From Pratylenchus scribneri (Eukaryota > Nematoda > Chromadorea > Rhabditida > Pratylenchidae): DNA of 64,000 nt. Location of the stretch: NCBI GenBank assembly GCA_030063045.1, contig JAQSEB010000055.1, forward strand, positions 1,426,001 through 1,490,000. Reading direction: 5' to 3'. The notes beneath the pieces were generated by a model, which made no database searches, was not told where the DNA came from, and saw only the letters and a program-made list of their open reading frames with translations. This document shows positions 1-14,060 of this stretch, piece by piece (position 1 is the stretch's first letter; every line of letters begins with the position of its first letter). The translations under genes and the position numbers were made by a program.

Positions 1-3000
1 GGGTGTATTTGACATGTTTTGAGCTAGGATTTGGATTTTTTTAAATTCTTTTGTTAGAATCATATTCTCCATCAAAAAATACAAGCCTATCTTTTCATTT
101 TTTTAAAATACCCTCATATTGATTTTTTATGAATTTCTAAAAATGGCCACAAAATTCAATTATTCCTAGGGTGTATTTGACATGTTTTGAGCTAGGATTT
201 GAATTTTTTTAAATTCTTTTATTAGAATCATATTCTCCATCAAAAAATACAAGCCTATCTTTTCATTTTTTTAAAATACCCTCATATTGATTTTTTATGA
301 ATTTCTAAAAAATGGCCACAAAATTCAATTATGCCTAGGGTGTATTTGACATGTTTTGAGCTAGGATTTGAATTTTTTAAATTCTTTTATTAGAATCATA
401 TTCTCCATCAAAAAATACAGTCCTATATTTTTTATTTTGTTAATATACCCTCATACTGATTTTTTATGAATTTCTAAAAAATGGCCACAAAATTCAATTA
501 TGCCTAGGGTGTATTTGACATGTTTTGAGCTAGGATTTGAATTTTTCAAAATTCTTTTGTTAGAATCATATTCTCCATCAAAAAATACAGTCCTATATTT
601 TTTATTTTGTTAATATACCCTCATACTGATTTTTTATGAATTTCTAAAAAATGGCCACAAAATTCAATTATGCCTAGGGTGTATTTGACATGTTTTGAGC
701 TAGGATTTGAATTTTTCAAAATTCTTTTGTTAGAATCATATTCTCCATCAAAAAATACAGTCCTATATTTTTTATTTTGTTAATATACCCTCATACTGAT
801 TTTTTATGAATTTCTAAAAAATGGCCACAAAATTCAATTATGCCTAGGGTGTATTTGACATGTTTTGAGCTAGGATTTGAATTTTTCAAAATTCTTTTGT
901 TAGAATCATATTCTCCATCAAAAAATACAGTCCTATATTTTTTATTTTGTTAATATACCCTCATACTGATTTTTTATGAATTTCTAAAGGATGGCCACAA
1001 AATTCAATTATGCCTAGGGTGTATTTGACATGTTTTGAGCTAGGATTTGAATTTTTTAAATTCTTTTATTAGAATCATATTCTCCATCAAAAAATACAGT
1101 CCTATATTTTTTATTTTGTTAATATACCCTCATACTGATTTTTTATGAATTTCTAAAAAATGGCCACAAAATTCAATTATGCCTAGGGTGTATTTGACAT
1201 GTTTTGAGCTAGGATTTGAATTTTTCAAAATTCTTTTGTTAGAATCATATTCTCCATCAAAAAATACAGTCCTATATTTTTTATTTTGTTAATATACCCT
1301 CATACTGATTTTTTATGAATTTCTAAAAAATGGCCACTAAATTCAATTATGCCTAGGGTGTATTTGACATGTTTTGAGCTAGGATTTGAATTTTTCAAAA
1401 TTCTTTTGTTAGAATCATATTCTCCATCAAAAAATACAGTCCTATATTTTTCATTTTTTTAAAATACCCTCATATTGATTTTTTATGAATTTCTAAAAAA
1501 TGGCCACAAAATTCAATTATGCCTAGGGTGTATTTGACATGTTTTGAGCTAGGATTTGAATTTTTTAAATTCTTTTATTAGAATCATATTCTCCATCAAA
1601 AAATACAGTCCTATATTTTTCATTTTTTTAAAATACCCTCATACTGATTTTTTATGAATTTCTAAAAAATGGCCACAAAATTCAATTATGCCTAGGGTGT
1701 ATTTGACATGTTTTGAGCTAGGATTTGAATTTTTCAAAATTCTTTTGTTAGAATCATATTCTCCATCAAAAAATACAGTCCTATATTTTTTATTTTGTTA
1801 ATATACCCTCATACTGATTTTTTATGAATTTCTAAAAAATGGCCACAAAATTCAATTATGCCTAGGGTGTATTTGACATGTTTTGAGCTAGGATTTGAAT
1901 TTTTCAAAATTCTTTTGTTAGAATCATATTCTCCATCAAAAAATACAGTCCTATATTTTTCATTTTTTTAAAATACCCTCATACTGATTTTTTATGAATT
2001 TCTAAAGGATGGCCACAAAATTCAATTATGCCTAGGGTGTATTTGACATGTTTTGAGCTAGGATTTGAATTTTTTAAATTCTTTTATTAGAATCATATTC
2101 TCCATCAAAAAATACAGTCCTATATTTTTTATTTTGTTAATATACCCTCATACTGATTTTTTATGAATTTCTAAAAAATGGCCACAAAATTCAATTATGC
2201 CTAGGGTGTATTTGACATGTTTTGAGCTAGGATTTGAATTTTTCAAAATTCTTTTGTTAGAATCATATTCTCCATCAAAAAATACAGTCCTATATTTTTT
2301 ATTTTGTTAATATACCCTCATACTGATTTTTTATGAATTTCTAAAAAATGGCCACAAAATTCAATTATGCCTAGGGTGTATTTGACATGTTTTGAGCTAG
2401 GATTTGAATTTTTCAAAATTCTTTTGTTAGAATCATATTCTCCATCAAAAAATACAGTCCTATATTTTTTATTTTGTTAATATACCCTCATACTGATTTT
2501 TTATGAATTTCTAAAAAATGGCCACAAAATTCAATTATGCCTAGGGTGTATTTGACATGTTTTGAGCTAGGATTTGAATTTTTCAAAATTCTTTTGTTAG
2601 AATCATATTCTCCATCAAAAAATACAGTCCTATATTTTTTATTTTGTTAATATACCCTCATACTGATTTTTTATGAATTTCTAAAAAATGGCCACAAAAT
2701 TCAATTATGCCTAGGGTGTATTTGACATGTTTTGAGCTAGGATTTGGATTTTTTTAAATTCTTTTGTTAGAATCATATTCTCCATCAAAAAATACAAGCC
2801 TATCTTTTCATTTTTTTAAAATACCCTCATATTGATTTTTTATGAATTTCTAAAAATGGCCACAAAATTCAATTATTCCTAGGGTGTATTTGACATGTTT
2901 TGAGCTAGGATTTGAATTTTTTTAAATTCTTTTATTAGAATCATATTCTCCATCAAAAAATACAAGCCTATCTTTTCATTTTTTTAAAATACCCTCATAT

Positions 3001-4410
3001 TGATTTTTTATGAATTTCTAAAAAATGGCCACAAAATTCAATTATGCCTAGGGTGTATTTGACATGTTTTGAGCTAGGATTTGAATTTTTTAAATTCTTT
3101 TATTAGAATCATATTCTCCATCAAAAAATACAGTCCTATATTTTTTATTTTTTAAAATACCCTCATATTGATTTTTTATGAATTTCTAAAAAATGGCCAC
3201 AAAATTCAATTATGCCTAGGGTGTATTTGACATGTTTTGAGCTAGGATTTGAATTTTTCAAAATTCTTTTGTTAGAATCATATTCTCCATCAAAAAATAC
3301 AGTCCTATATTTTTTATTTTGTTAATATACCCTCATACTGATTTTTTATGAATTTCTAAAGGATGGCCACAAAATTCAATTATGCCTAGGGTGTATTTGA
3401 CATGTTTTGAGCTAGGATTTGAATTTTTTAAATTCTTTTATTAGAATCATATTCTCCATCAAAAAATACAGTCCTATATTTTTTATTTTGTTAATATACC
3501 CTCATACTGATTTTTTATGAATTTCTAAAAAATGGCCACAAAATTCAATTATGCCTAGGGTGTATTTGACATGTTTTGAGCTAGGATTTGAATTTTTCAA
3601 AATTCTTTTGTTAGAATCATATTCTCCATCAAAAAATACAGTCCTATATTTTTTATTTTGTTAATATACCCTCATACTGATTTTTTATGAATTTCTAAAA
3701 AATAGCCACAAAATTCAATTATGCCTAGGGTGTATTTGACATGTTTTGAGCTAGGATTTGAATTTTTCAAAATTCTTTTGTTAGAATCATATTCTCCATC
3801 AAAAAATACAGTCCTATATTTTTCATTTTTTTAAAATACCCTCATATTGATTTTTTATGAATTTCTAAAAAATGGCCACAAAATTCAATTATGCCTAGGG
3901 TGTATTTGACATGTTTTGAGCTAGGATTTGAATTTTTTAAATTCTTTTATTAGAATCATATTCTCCATCAAAAAATACAGTCCTATATTTTTCATTTTTT
4001 TAAAATACCCTCATATTGATTTTTTATGAATTTCTAAAAAATGGCCACAAAATTCAATTATGCCTAGGGTGTATTTGACATGTTTTGAGCTAGGATTTGA
4101 ATTTTTCAAAATTCTTTTGTTAGAATCATATTCTCCATCAAAAAATACAGTCCTATATTTTTTATTTTGTTAATATACCCTCATACTGATTTTTTATGAA
4201 TTTCTAAAAAATGGCCACAAAATTCAATTATGCCTAGGGTGTATTTGACATGTTTTGAGCTAGGATTTGAATTTTTCAAAATTCTTTTGTTAGAATCATA
4301 TTCTCCATCAAAAAATACAGTCCTATATTTTTCATTTTTTTAAAATACCCTCATATTGATTTTTTATGAATTTCTAAAAAATGGCCACAAAATTCAATTA
4401 TGCCTAGGGT
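1..4410. repeat. Tandem duplication in block A (offset 2,713 then 2,372 bp)
   Basis: The distinctive opening monomers at 1-430 (GGATTTGGATTTTTTT, AAGCCTATCTTTTCATTTT, then TATTCCTAGGG) reappear in the same order from 2,714. Farther on, the AAAGGATGG monomer at 986 matches that at 3358, and the following monomer order (about 1,018-2,030) matches 3,390-4,400. The offset falls from 2,713 to 2,372 bp, a loss of two monomers (341 bp) from the second copy. The left end is cut by the window edge. Confidence 0.75.
501..670 (+). repeat. Representative satellite monomer (GGGTGT type, 170 bp)
   Basis: One full unit as an anchor for the family. It contains CCTAGG at 503-508 (a 6-bp palindrome), GAATTTTTCAAAATTC at 539-554 (a perfect dyad, 7-bp arms around a 2-bp centre), and ends before the next CCTAGG. 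A second palindrome, TGGCCA, lies in every intact unit just upstream of the CCTAGG box (482-487 here). There is no CG dinucleotide in the unit. A hand count on the related GGGTAT-type unit gives about 44 G+C in 170. T-runs and A-runs are spread along the unit, as expected for nucleosome-positioned satellite DNA. Confidence 0.95.
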
Positions 4411-7400
4411 GTATTTGACATGTTTTGAGCTAGGATTTGAATTTTTTAAATTCTTTTATTAGAATCATATTCTCCATCAAAAAATACAGTCCTATATTTT
4501 TCATTTTTTTAAAATACCCTCATATTGATTTTTTATGAATTTCTAAAAAATGGCCACAAAATTCAATTATGCCTAGGGTGTATTTGACATGTTTTGAGCT
4601 AGGATTTGAATTTTTTAAATTCTTTTATTAGAATCATATTCTCCATCAAAAAATACAGTCCTATATTTTTCATTTTTTTAAAATACCCTCATATTGATTT
4701 TTTATGAATTTCTAAAAAATGGCCACAAAATTCAATTATGCCTAGGGTGTATTTGACATGTTTTGAGCTAGGATTTGAATTTTTCAAAATTCTTTTGTTA
4801 GAATCATATTCTCCATCAAAAAATACAGTCCTATATTTTTCATTTTTTTAAAATACCCTCATATTGATTTTTTATGAATTTCTAAAAAATGGCCACAAAA
4901 TTCAATTATGCCTAGGGTGTATTTGACATGTTTTGAGCTAGGATTTGAATTTTTTAAATTCTTTTATTAGAATCATATTCTCCATCAAAAAATACAGTCC
5001 TATATTTTTCATTTTTTTAAAATACCCTCATATTGATTTTTTATGAATTTCTAAAAAATGGCCACAAAATTCAATTATGCCTAGGGTGTATTTGACATGT
5101 TTTGAGCTAGGATTTGAATTTTTCAAAATTCTTTTGTTAGAATCATATTCTCCATCAAAAAATACAGTCCTATATTTTTTATTTTGTTAATATACCCTCA
5201 TACTGATTTTTTATGAATTTCTAAAAAATGGCCACAAAATTCAATTATGCCTAGGGTGTATTTGACATGTTTTGAGCTAGGATTTGAATTTTTCAAAATT
5301 CTTTTGTTAGAATCATATTCTCCATCAAAAAATACAGTCCTATATTTTTCATTTTTTTAAAATACCCTCATATTGATTTTTTATGAATTTCTAAAAAATG
5401 GCCACAAAATTCAATTATGCCTAGGGTGTATTTGACATGTTTTGAGCTAGGATTTGAATTTTTTAAATTCTTTTATTAGAATCATATTCTCCATCAAAAA
5501 ATACAGTCCTATATTTTTCATTTTTTTAAAATACCCTCATATTGATTTTTTATGAATTTCTAAAAAATGGCCACAAAATTCAATTATGCCTAGGGTGTAT
5601 TTGACATGTTTTGAGCTAGGATTTGAATTTTTCAAAATTCTTTTGTTAGAATCATATTCTCCATCAAAAAATACAGTCCTATATTTTTTATTTTGTTAAT
5701 ATACCCTCATACTGATTTTTTATGAATTTCTAAAAAATGGCCACAAAATTCAATTATGCCTAGGGTGTATTTGACATGTTTTGAGCTAGGATTTGAATTT
5801 TTCAAAATTCTTTTGTTAGAATCATATTCTCCATCAAAAAATACAGTCCTATATTTTTCATTTTTTTAAAATACCCTCATATTGATTTTTTATGAATTTC
5901 TAAAAAATGGCCACAAAATTCAATTATGCCTAGGGTGTATTTGACATGTTTTGAGCTAGGATTTGAATTTTTTAAATTCTTTTATTAGAATCATATTCTC
6001 CATCAAAAAATACAGTCCTATATTTTTCATTTTTTTAAAATACCCTCATATTGATTTTTTATGAATTTCTAAAAAATGGCCACAAAATTCAATTATGCCT
6101 AGGGTGTATTTGACATGTTTTGAGCTAGGATTTGAATTTTTTAAATTCTTTTATTAGAATCATATTCTCCATCAAAAAATACAGTCCTATATTTTTTATT
6201 TTGTTAATATACCCTCATACTGATTTTTTATGAATTTCTAAAAAATGGCCAAAAAATTCAATTATGCCTAGGGTGTATTTGACATGTTTTGAGCTAGGAT
6301 TTGAATTTTTTAAATTCTTTTATTAGAATCATATTCTCCATCAAAAAATACAGTCCTATATTTTTTATTTTGTTAATATACCCTCATACTGATTTTTTAT
6401 GAATTTCTAAAAAATGGCCACAAAATTCAATTATGCCTAGGGTGTATTTGACATGTTTTGAGCTAGGATTTGGATTTTTTTAAATTCTTTTGTTAGAATC
6501 ATATTCTCCATCAAAAAATACAGTCCTATATTTTTTATTTTGTTAATATACCCTCATACTGATTTTTTATGAATTTCTAAAAAATGGCCACAAAATTCAA
6601 TTATGCCTAGGGTGTATTTGACATGTTTTGAGCTAGGATTTGAATTTTTTAAATTCTTTTATTAGAATCATATTCTCCATCAAAAAATACAGTCCTATAT
6701 TTTTCATTTTTTAAAATACCCTCATATTGATTTTTTATGAATTTCTAAAAAATGGCCACAAAATTCAATTATGCCTAGGGTGTATTTGACATGTTTTGAG
6801 CTAGGATTTGAATTTTTTAAATTCTTTTATTAGAATCATATTCTCCATCAAAAAATACAGTCCTATATTTTTCATTTTTTTAAAATACCCTCATATTGAT
6901 TTTTTATGAATTTCTAAAAAATGGCCACAAAATTCAATTATGCCTAGGGTGTATTTGACATGTTTTGAGCTAGGATTTGAATTTTTCAAAATTCTTTTGT
7001 TAGAATCATATTCTCCATCAAAAAATACAGTCCTATATTTTTCATTTTTTTAAAATACCCTCATATTGATTTTTTATGAATTTCTAAAAAATGGCCACAA
7101 AATTCAATTATGCCTAGGGTGTATTTGACATGTTTTGAGCTAGGATTTGAATTTTTTAAATTCTTTTATTAGAATCATATTCTCCATCAAAAAATACAGT
7201 CCTATATTTTTCATTTTTTTAAAATACCCTCATATTGATTTTTTATGAATTTCTAAAAAATGGCCACAAAATTCAATTATGCCTAGGGTGTATTTGACAT
7301 GTTTTGAGCTAGGATTTGAATTTTTTAAATTCTTTTATTAGAATCATATTCTCCATCAAAAAATACAGTCCTATATTTTTTATTTTGTTAATATACCCTC

Positions 7401-9230
7401 ATACTGATTTTTTATGAATTTCTAAAAAATGGCCACAAAATTCAATTATGCCTAGGGTGTATTTGACATGTTTTGAGCTAGGATTTGAATTTTTCAAAAT
7501 TCTTTTGTTAGAATCATATTCTCCATCAAAAAATACAGTCCTATATTTTTTATTTTGTTAATATACCCTCATACTGATTTTTTATGAATTTCTAAAAAAT
7601 GGCCACAAAATTCAATTATGCCTAGGGTGTATTTGACATGTTTTGAGCTAGGATTTGAATTTTTCAAAATTCTTTTGTTAGAATCATATTCTCCATCAAA
7701 AAATACAGTCCTATATTTTTTATTTTGTTAATATACCCTCATACTGATTTTTTATGAATTTCTAAAAAATGGCCACAAAATTCAATTATGCCTAGGGTAT
7801 ATTTGACATGTTTTGAGCTAGGATTTGGATTTTTTTAAATTCTTTTGTTAGAATCATATTCTCCATCAAAAAATACAGTCCTATATTTTTTATTTTGTTA
7901 ATATACCCTCATACTGATTTTTTATGAATTTCTAAAAAATGGCCACAAAATTCAATTATGCCTAGGGTGTATTTGACATGTTTTGAGCTAGGATTTGAAT
8001 TTTTCAAAATTCTTTTGTTAGAATCATATTCTCCATCAAAAAATACAGTCCTATATTTTTTATTTTGTTAATATACCCTCATACTGATTTTTTATGAATT
8101 TCTAAAAAATGGCCACAAAATTCAATTATGCCTAGGGTGTATTTGACATGTTTTGAGCTAGGATTTGAATTTTTTAAATTCTTTTATTAGAATCATATTC
8201 TCCATCAAAAAATACAGTCCTATATTTTTCATTTTTTTAAAATACCCTCATATTGATTTTTTATGAATTTCTAAAAAATGGCCACAAAATTCAATTATGC
8301 CTAGGGTGTATTTGACATGTTTTGAGCTAGGATTTGAATTTTTTAAATTCTTTTATTAGAATCATATTCTCCATCAAAAAATACAGTCCTATATTTTTCA
8401 TTTTTTTAAAATACCCTCATATTGATTTTTTATGAATTTCTAAAAAATGGCCACAAAATTCAATTATGCCTAGGGTGTATTTGACATGTTTTGAGCTAGG
8501 ATTTGAATTTTTTAAATTCTTTTATTAGAATCATATTCTCCATCAAAAAATACAGTCCTATATTTTTCATTTTTTTAAAATACCCTCATATTGATTTTTT
8601 ATGAATTTCTAAAAAATGGCCACAAAATTCAATTATGCCTAGGGTGTATTTGACATGTTTTGAGCTAGGATTTGAATTTTTTAAATTCTTTTATTAGAAT
8701 CATATTCTCCATCAAAAAATACAGTCCTATATTTTTCATTTTTTTAAAATACCCTCATATTGATTTTTTATGAATTTCTAAAAAATGGCCACAAAATTCA
8801 ATTATGCCTAGGGTGTATTTGACATGTTTTGAGCTAGGATTTGAATTTTTTAAATTCTTTTATTAGAATCATATTCTCCATCAAAAAATACAGTCCTATA
8901 TTTTTTATTTTGTTAATATACCCTCATACTGATTTTTTATGAATTTCTAAAAAATGGCCACAAAATTCAATTATGCCTAGGGTGTATTTGACATGTTTTG
9001 AGCTAGGATTTGAATTTTTTAAATTCTTTTGTTAGAATCATATTCTCCATCAAAAAATACAGTCCTATATTTTTCATTTTTTTAAAATACCCTCATACTG
9101 ATTTTTTATGAATTTCTAAAAAATGGCCACAAAATTCAATTATGCCTAGGGTGTATTTGACATGTTTTGAGCTAGGATTTGAATTTTTCAAAATTCTTTT
9201 GTTAGAATCATATTCTCCATCAAAAAATAC

Positions 9231-10510
9231 AAGCCTATCTTTTTTTAGATTTTTAAAATACCCTCATATTGATTTTTTATGAATTTCTAAATAATGGCCC
9301 CCAAATTCAATTATGCCTGGGGTGTATTTGACATTTTTTGGGCTAGGATTTGAATTTTTTGTAATTTTCTTTTTAGAATCATATTCTCCATCAAAAAATA
9401 CAAGCCTATCTTTTTTTAGATTTTTAAAATACCCTCATATTGATTTTTTATGAATTTCTAAATAATGGCCCCCAAATTCAATTATGCCTGGGGTGTATTT
9501 GACATGTTTTGGGCTAGGATTTGAATTTTTTTAAATTCTTTTGTTAGAATCATATTCTCCATCAAAAAATACAAGCCTATCTTTTTTTAGATTTTTAAAA
9601 TACCCTCATATTGATTTTTTATGAATTTCTAAATAATGGCCCCCAAATTCAATTATGCCTGGGGTGTATTTGACATTTTTTGGGCTAGGATTTGAATTTT
9701 TTTAAATTCTTTTGTTAGAATCATATTCTCCATCAAAAAATACAAGCCTATCTTTTTTTAGATTTTTAAAATACCCTCATATTGATTTTTTATGAATTTC
9801 TAAATAATGGCCCCCAATTCAATTATGCCTGGGGTGTATTTGACATGTTTTAGGCTAGGATTTGAATTTTTTTAAATTCTTTTGTTAGGATCATATTCTC
9901 CATCAAAAAATACAAGCCTATCTTTTTTTAGATTTTTAAAATACCCTCATATTGATTTTTTATGAATTTCTAAATAATGGCCCCCAAATTCAATTATGCC
10001 TGGGGTGTATTTGACATGTTTTGGGCTAGGATTTGAATTTTTTTAAATTCTTTTGTTAGAATCATATTCTCCATCAAAAAATACAAGCCTAACTTTTTTT
10101 AGATTTTTAAAATACCCTCATATTGATTTTTTATGAATTTCTAAATAATGGCCCACAAATTCAATTATGCCTGGGGTGTATTTGACATTTTTTGGGTTAG
10201 GATTTGAATTTTTTGTAATTTTCTTTTTAGAATCATATTCTCCATCAAAAAATACAAGCCTATCTTTTTTTAGATTTTTAAAATACCCTCATATTGATTT
10301 TTTATGAATTTCTAAATAATGGCCCCCAAATTCAATTATGCCTGGGGTGTATTTGACATTTTTTGGGCTAGGATTTGAATTTTTTCAAATTCTTTTGTTA
10401 GAATCATATTCTCCATCAAAAAATACAAGCCTATCTTTTTTTAGATTTTTAAAATTCCCTCATATTGATTTTTTATGAATTTCTAAAAAATGGCCACAAA
10501 ATTCAATTAT
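9231..10510. repeat. Block B: divergent GGCCCCC/CCTGGGG subfamily
   Basis: About seven to eight monomers share AATAATGGCCCCCAAATTC, TGCCTGGGGTGTATTTGAC, often CATTTTTTGGGCTAGG, and AAGCCTATCTTTTTTTAGATTT. They have lost the TGGCCA and CCTAGG palindromes found in other monomers. A rarer form, TTTTTTGTAATTTTCTTTTTAG, occurs at 9,359 and again about 854 bp (five monomers) later at 10,213, so this block is itself partly duplicated. The block ends with a hybrid monomer near 10,500 (GCCTTGGGTATTTTTGAC). Confidence 0.88.
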
Positions 10511-13500
10511 GCCTTGGGTATTTTTGACATGTTTTAGGCTAGGATTTGAATTTTTTTAAATTCTTTTGTTAGAATCATATTCTCCATCAAAAAATACAAG
10601 CCTATCTTTTTTTAGATTTTTAAAATACCCTCATATTGATTTTTTATGAATTTCTAAAAAATGGTCACAAAATTCAATTATGCCTAGGGTGTATTTGACA
10701 TGTTTTGAGCTAGGATTTGAATTTTTTTAAATTCTTTTATTAGAATCATATTCTCCATCAAAAAATACAGTCCTATTTTTTTCATTTTTTTAAAATACCC
10801 CCATATTGATTTTTTATGAATTTCTAAAATATGGCCACAAAATTCAATTATGCCTAGGGTGTATTTGACATGTTTTGAGCTAGGATTTGAATTTTTCAAA
10901 ATTCTTTTGTTAGAATCATATTCTCCATCAAAAAATACAAGCCTATCTTTTCATTTTTTTAAAATACCCTCATATTGATTTTTTATGAATTTCTAAAAAA
11001 TGGCCACAAAATTCAATTATGCCTAGGGTGTATTTGACATGTTTTGAGCTAGGATTTGAATTTTTTTAAATTCTTTTATTAGAATCATATTCTCCATCAA
11101 AAAATACAAGCCTATCTTTTCATTTTTTTAAAATACCCTCATATTGATTTTTTATGAATTTCTAAAAAATGGCCACAAAATTCAATTATTCCTAGGGTGT
11201 ATTTGACATGTTTTGAGCTAGGTTTGAATTTTTTAAAATTCTTTTGTTAGAATATATTCTCCATCAAAAAATACAAGTCTATCTTTTTTTAGATTTTTAA
11301 AATACCCTCATATTGATTTTTTATGAATTTCTAAAAAATGGCCACAAAATTCAATTATGCCTAGGGTGTATTTGACATGTTTTGAGCTAGGATTTGAATT
11401 TTTTTAAATTATTTTATTAGAATCATATTCTCCATCAAAAAATACAAGCCTATCTTTTCATTTTTTTAAAATACCCTCATATTGATTTTTTATGAATTTC
11501 TAAAAAATGGCCACAAAATTCATTTATTCCTAGGGTGTATTTGACATGTTTTGAGCTAGGATTTGAATTTTTTTAAATTATTTTATTAGAATCATATTCT
11601 CCATCAAAAAATACAAGCCTATCTTTTCATTTTTTTAAAATACCCTCATATTGATTTTTTATGAATTTCTAAAAAATGGCCACAAAATTCATTTATTCCT
11701 AGGGTGTATTTGACATGTTTTGAGCTAGGATTTGAATTTTTTTAAATTCTTTTGTTAGAATCATATTCTCCATCAAAAAATACAGTCCTATATTTTTTAT
11801 TTTGTTAATATACCCTCATACTGATTTTTTATGAATTTCTAAAATATGGCCACAAAATTCAATTATGCCTAGGGTGTATTTGACATGTTTTGAGCTAGGA
11901 TTTGAATTTTTTTAAATTCTTTTGTTAGAATCATATTCTCCATCAAAAAATACAAGCCTATCTTTTTTTAGATTTTTAAAATACCCTCATATTGATTTTT
12001 TATGAATTTCTAAAATATGGCCACAAAAATTCAATTATGCCTAGGGTATATTTGACATGTTTTGGGCTAGGATTTGAATTTTTTTAAATTCTTTTGTTAG
12101 AATCATATTCTCCATCAAAAAATAAAAGCCTATCTTTTTTTAGATTTTTAAAATACCCTCATACTGATTTTTTATGAATTTCTAAAAAATGGCCACAAAA
12201 TTCAATTATGCCTAGGGTATATTTGACATGTTTTGGGCTAGATTTGAATTTTTCAAAATTCTTTTGTTAGAATCATATTCTACATCAAAAAATACAGTCC
12301 TATATTTTTTATTTTGTTAATATACCCTCATACTGATTTTTTATGAATTTCTAAAATATGGCCACAAAATTCAATTATGCCTAGGGTATAATTGACATGT
12401 TTTGGGCTAGGATTTGAATTTTTCAAAATTCTTTTGTTAGAATCATATTCTCCATCAAAAAATACAAGCATATCTTTTCATTTTGTTAATATACCCTCAT
12501 ACTGATTTTTTATGAATTTCTAAAAAATGGCCACAAAATTCAATTATGCCTAGGGTGTATTTGACATGTTTTGAGCTAGGATTTGAATTTTTTTAAATTC
12601 TTTTGCTAGAATCATATTCTCCATCAAAAAATACAAGCCTATCTTTTTTTAGATTTTTAAAATACCCTCATATTGATTTTTTATGAATTTCTAAAAAATG
12701 GCCACAAAATTCAATTATGCCTAGGGTGTATTTGACATGTTTTGAGCTAGGATTTGAATTTTTTTAAATTCTTTTGTTAGAAACATATTCTCCATCAAAA
12801 AATACAAGCCTATCTTTTTTTAGATTTTTAAAATACCCTCATATTGATTTTTTATGAATTTCTAAAAAATGGCCACAAAATTCAATTATGCCTAGGGTGT
12901 ATTTGACATGTTTTGAGCTAGGATTTGAATTTTTTTAAATTCTTTTGTTAGAAACATATTCTCCATCAAAAAATACAAGCCTATCTTTTTTTAGATTTTT
13001 AAAATACCCTCATATTGATTTTTTATGAATTTCTAAAAAATGGCCACAAAATTCAATTATGGCTAGGGTGTATTTGACATGTTTTGAGCTAGGATTTGAA
13101 TTTTTTTAAATTATTTTATTAGAATCATATTCTCCATCAAAAAATACAAGCCTATCTTTTCATTTTTTTAAAATACCCTCATATTGATTTTTTATGAATT
13201 TCTAAAAAATGGCCACAAAATTCAATTATTCCTAGGGTGTATTTGACATGTTTTGAGCTAGGATTTGAATTTTTTTAAATTCTTTTGTTAGAATCATATT
13301 CTCCATCAAAAAATACAGTCCTATATTTTTTATTTTGTTAATATACCCTCATACTGATTTTTTATGAATTTCTAAAATATGGCCACAAAATTCAATTATG
13401 CCTAGGGTGTATTTGACATGTTTTGAGCTAGGATTTGAATTTTTTTAAATTCTTTTGTTAGAATCATATTCTCCATCAAAAAATACAAGCCTATCTTTTT

Positions 13501-14060
13501 TTAGATTTTTAAAATACCCTCATATTGATTTTTTATGAATTTCTAAAATATGGCCACAAAAATTCAATTATGCCTAGGGTATATTTGACATGTTTTGGGC
13601 TAGGATTTGAATTTTTTTAAATTCTTTTGTTAGAATCATATTCTCCATCAAAAAATAAAAGCCTATCTTTTTTTAGATTTTTAAAATACCCTCATACTGA
13701 TTTTTTATGAATTTCTAAAAAATGGCCACAAAATTCAATTATGCCTAGGGTATATTTGACATGTTTTGGGCTAGGATTTGAATTTTTCAAAATTCTTTTG
13801 TTAGAATCATATTCTACATCAAAAAATACAGTCCTATATTTTTTATTTTATTAATATACCCTCATACTGATTTTTTATGAATTTCTAAAATATGGCCACA
13901 AAATTCAATTATGCCTAGGGTATAATTGACATGTTTTGGGCTAGGATTTGAATTTTTCAAAATTCTTTTGTTAGAATCATATTCTCCATCAAAAAATACA
14001 AGCATATCTTTTCATTTTGTTAATATACCCTCATATTGATTTTTTATGAATTTCTAAAGA
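10511..14060. repeat. Block C: mixed subfamilies with a 9-monomer duplication
   Basis: GGGTGT and GGGTAT type monomers are interleaved here, with three alternative second halves (AAGCC...AGATTT, AAGCC...CATTTTTTT and CAGTCC...TTTTGTTAAT). Unusual tags recur at a spacing of about 1,533 bp: AAAATAAAAGCC at about 12,120 and 13,653, and CCTAGGGTATAATTGAC at about 12,381 and 13,915. This shows a nine-monomer duplication. The GAATATATTCTCC deletion monomer at 11,250 belongs to the same haplotype as those in the 14-mer HOR downstream. Confidence 0.8.

Larger units (their letters stand above)
1..9230. repeat. Block A: GGGTGT/GAGCTAGG subfamily
   Basis: About 54 monomers of the GGGTGT...GAGCTAGG type with CTCCATC in the middle. 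They differ mainly in the T-run (GAATTTTTCAAAATTC versus GAATTTTTTAAATTC, one or two bases shorter) and in the second half (TTTATTTTGTTAATATACC with CATACTG, versus TTTCATTTTTTTAAAATACC with CATATTG). These two halves assort in several combinations, and a loose three-monomer alternation is visible between about 3,740 and 6,100. Rare tags include AAAGGATGG at 986, 2004 and 3358, CACTAAATT near 1,336, and ATAGCCAC near 3,703. Confidence 0.9.

Noticed and set aside
10684..10899. Short open frame on the minus strand within the satellite
   Set aside because: It is a chance frame across two monomers; the same peptide start would occur in every monomer and small indels break it. No gene-like context.
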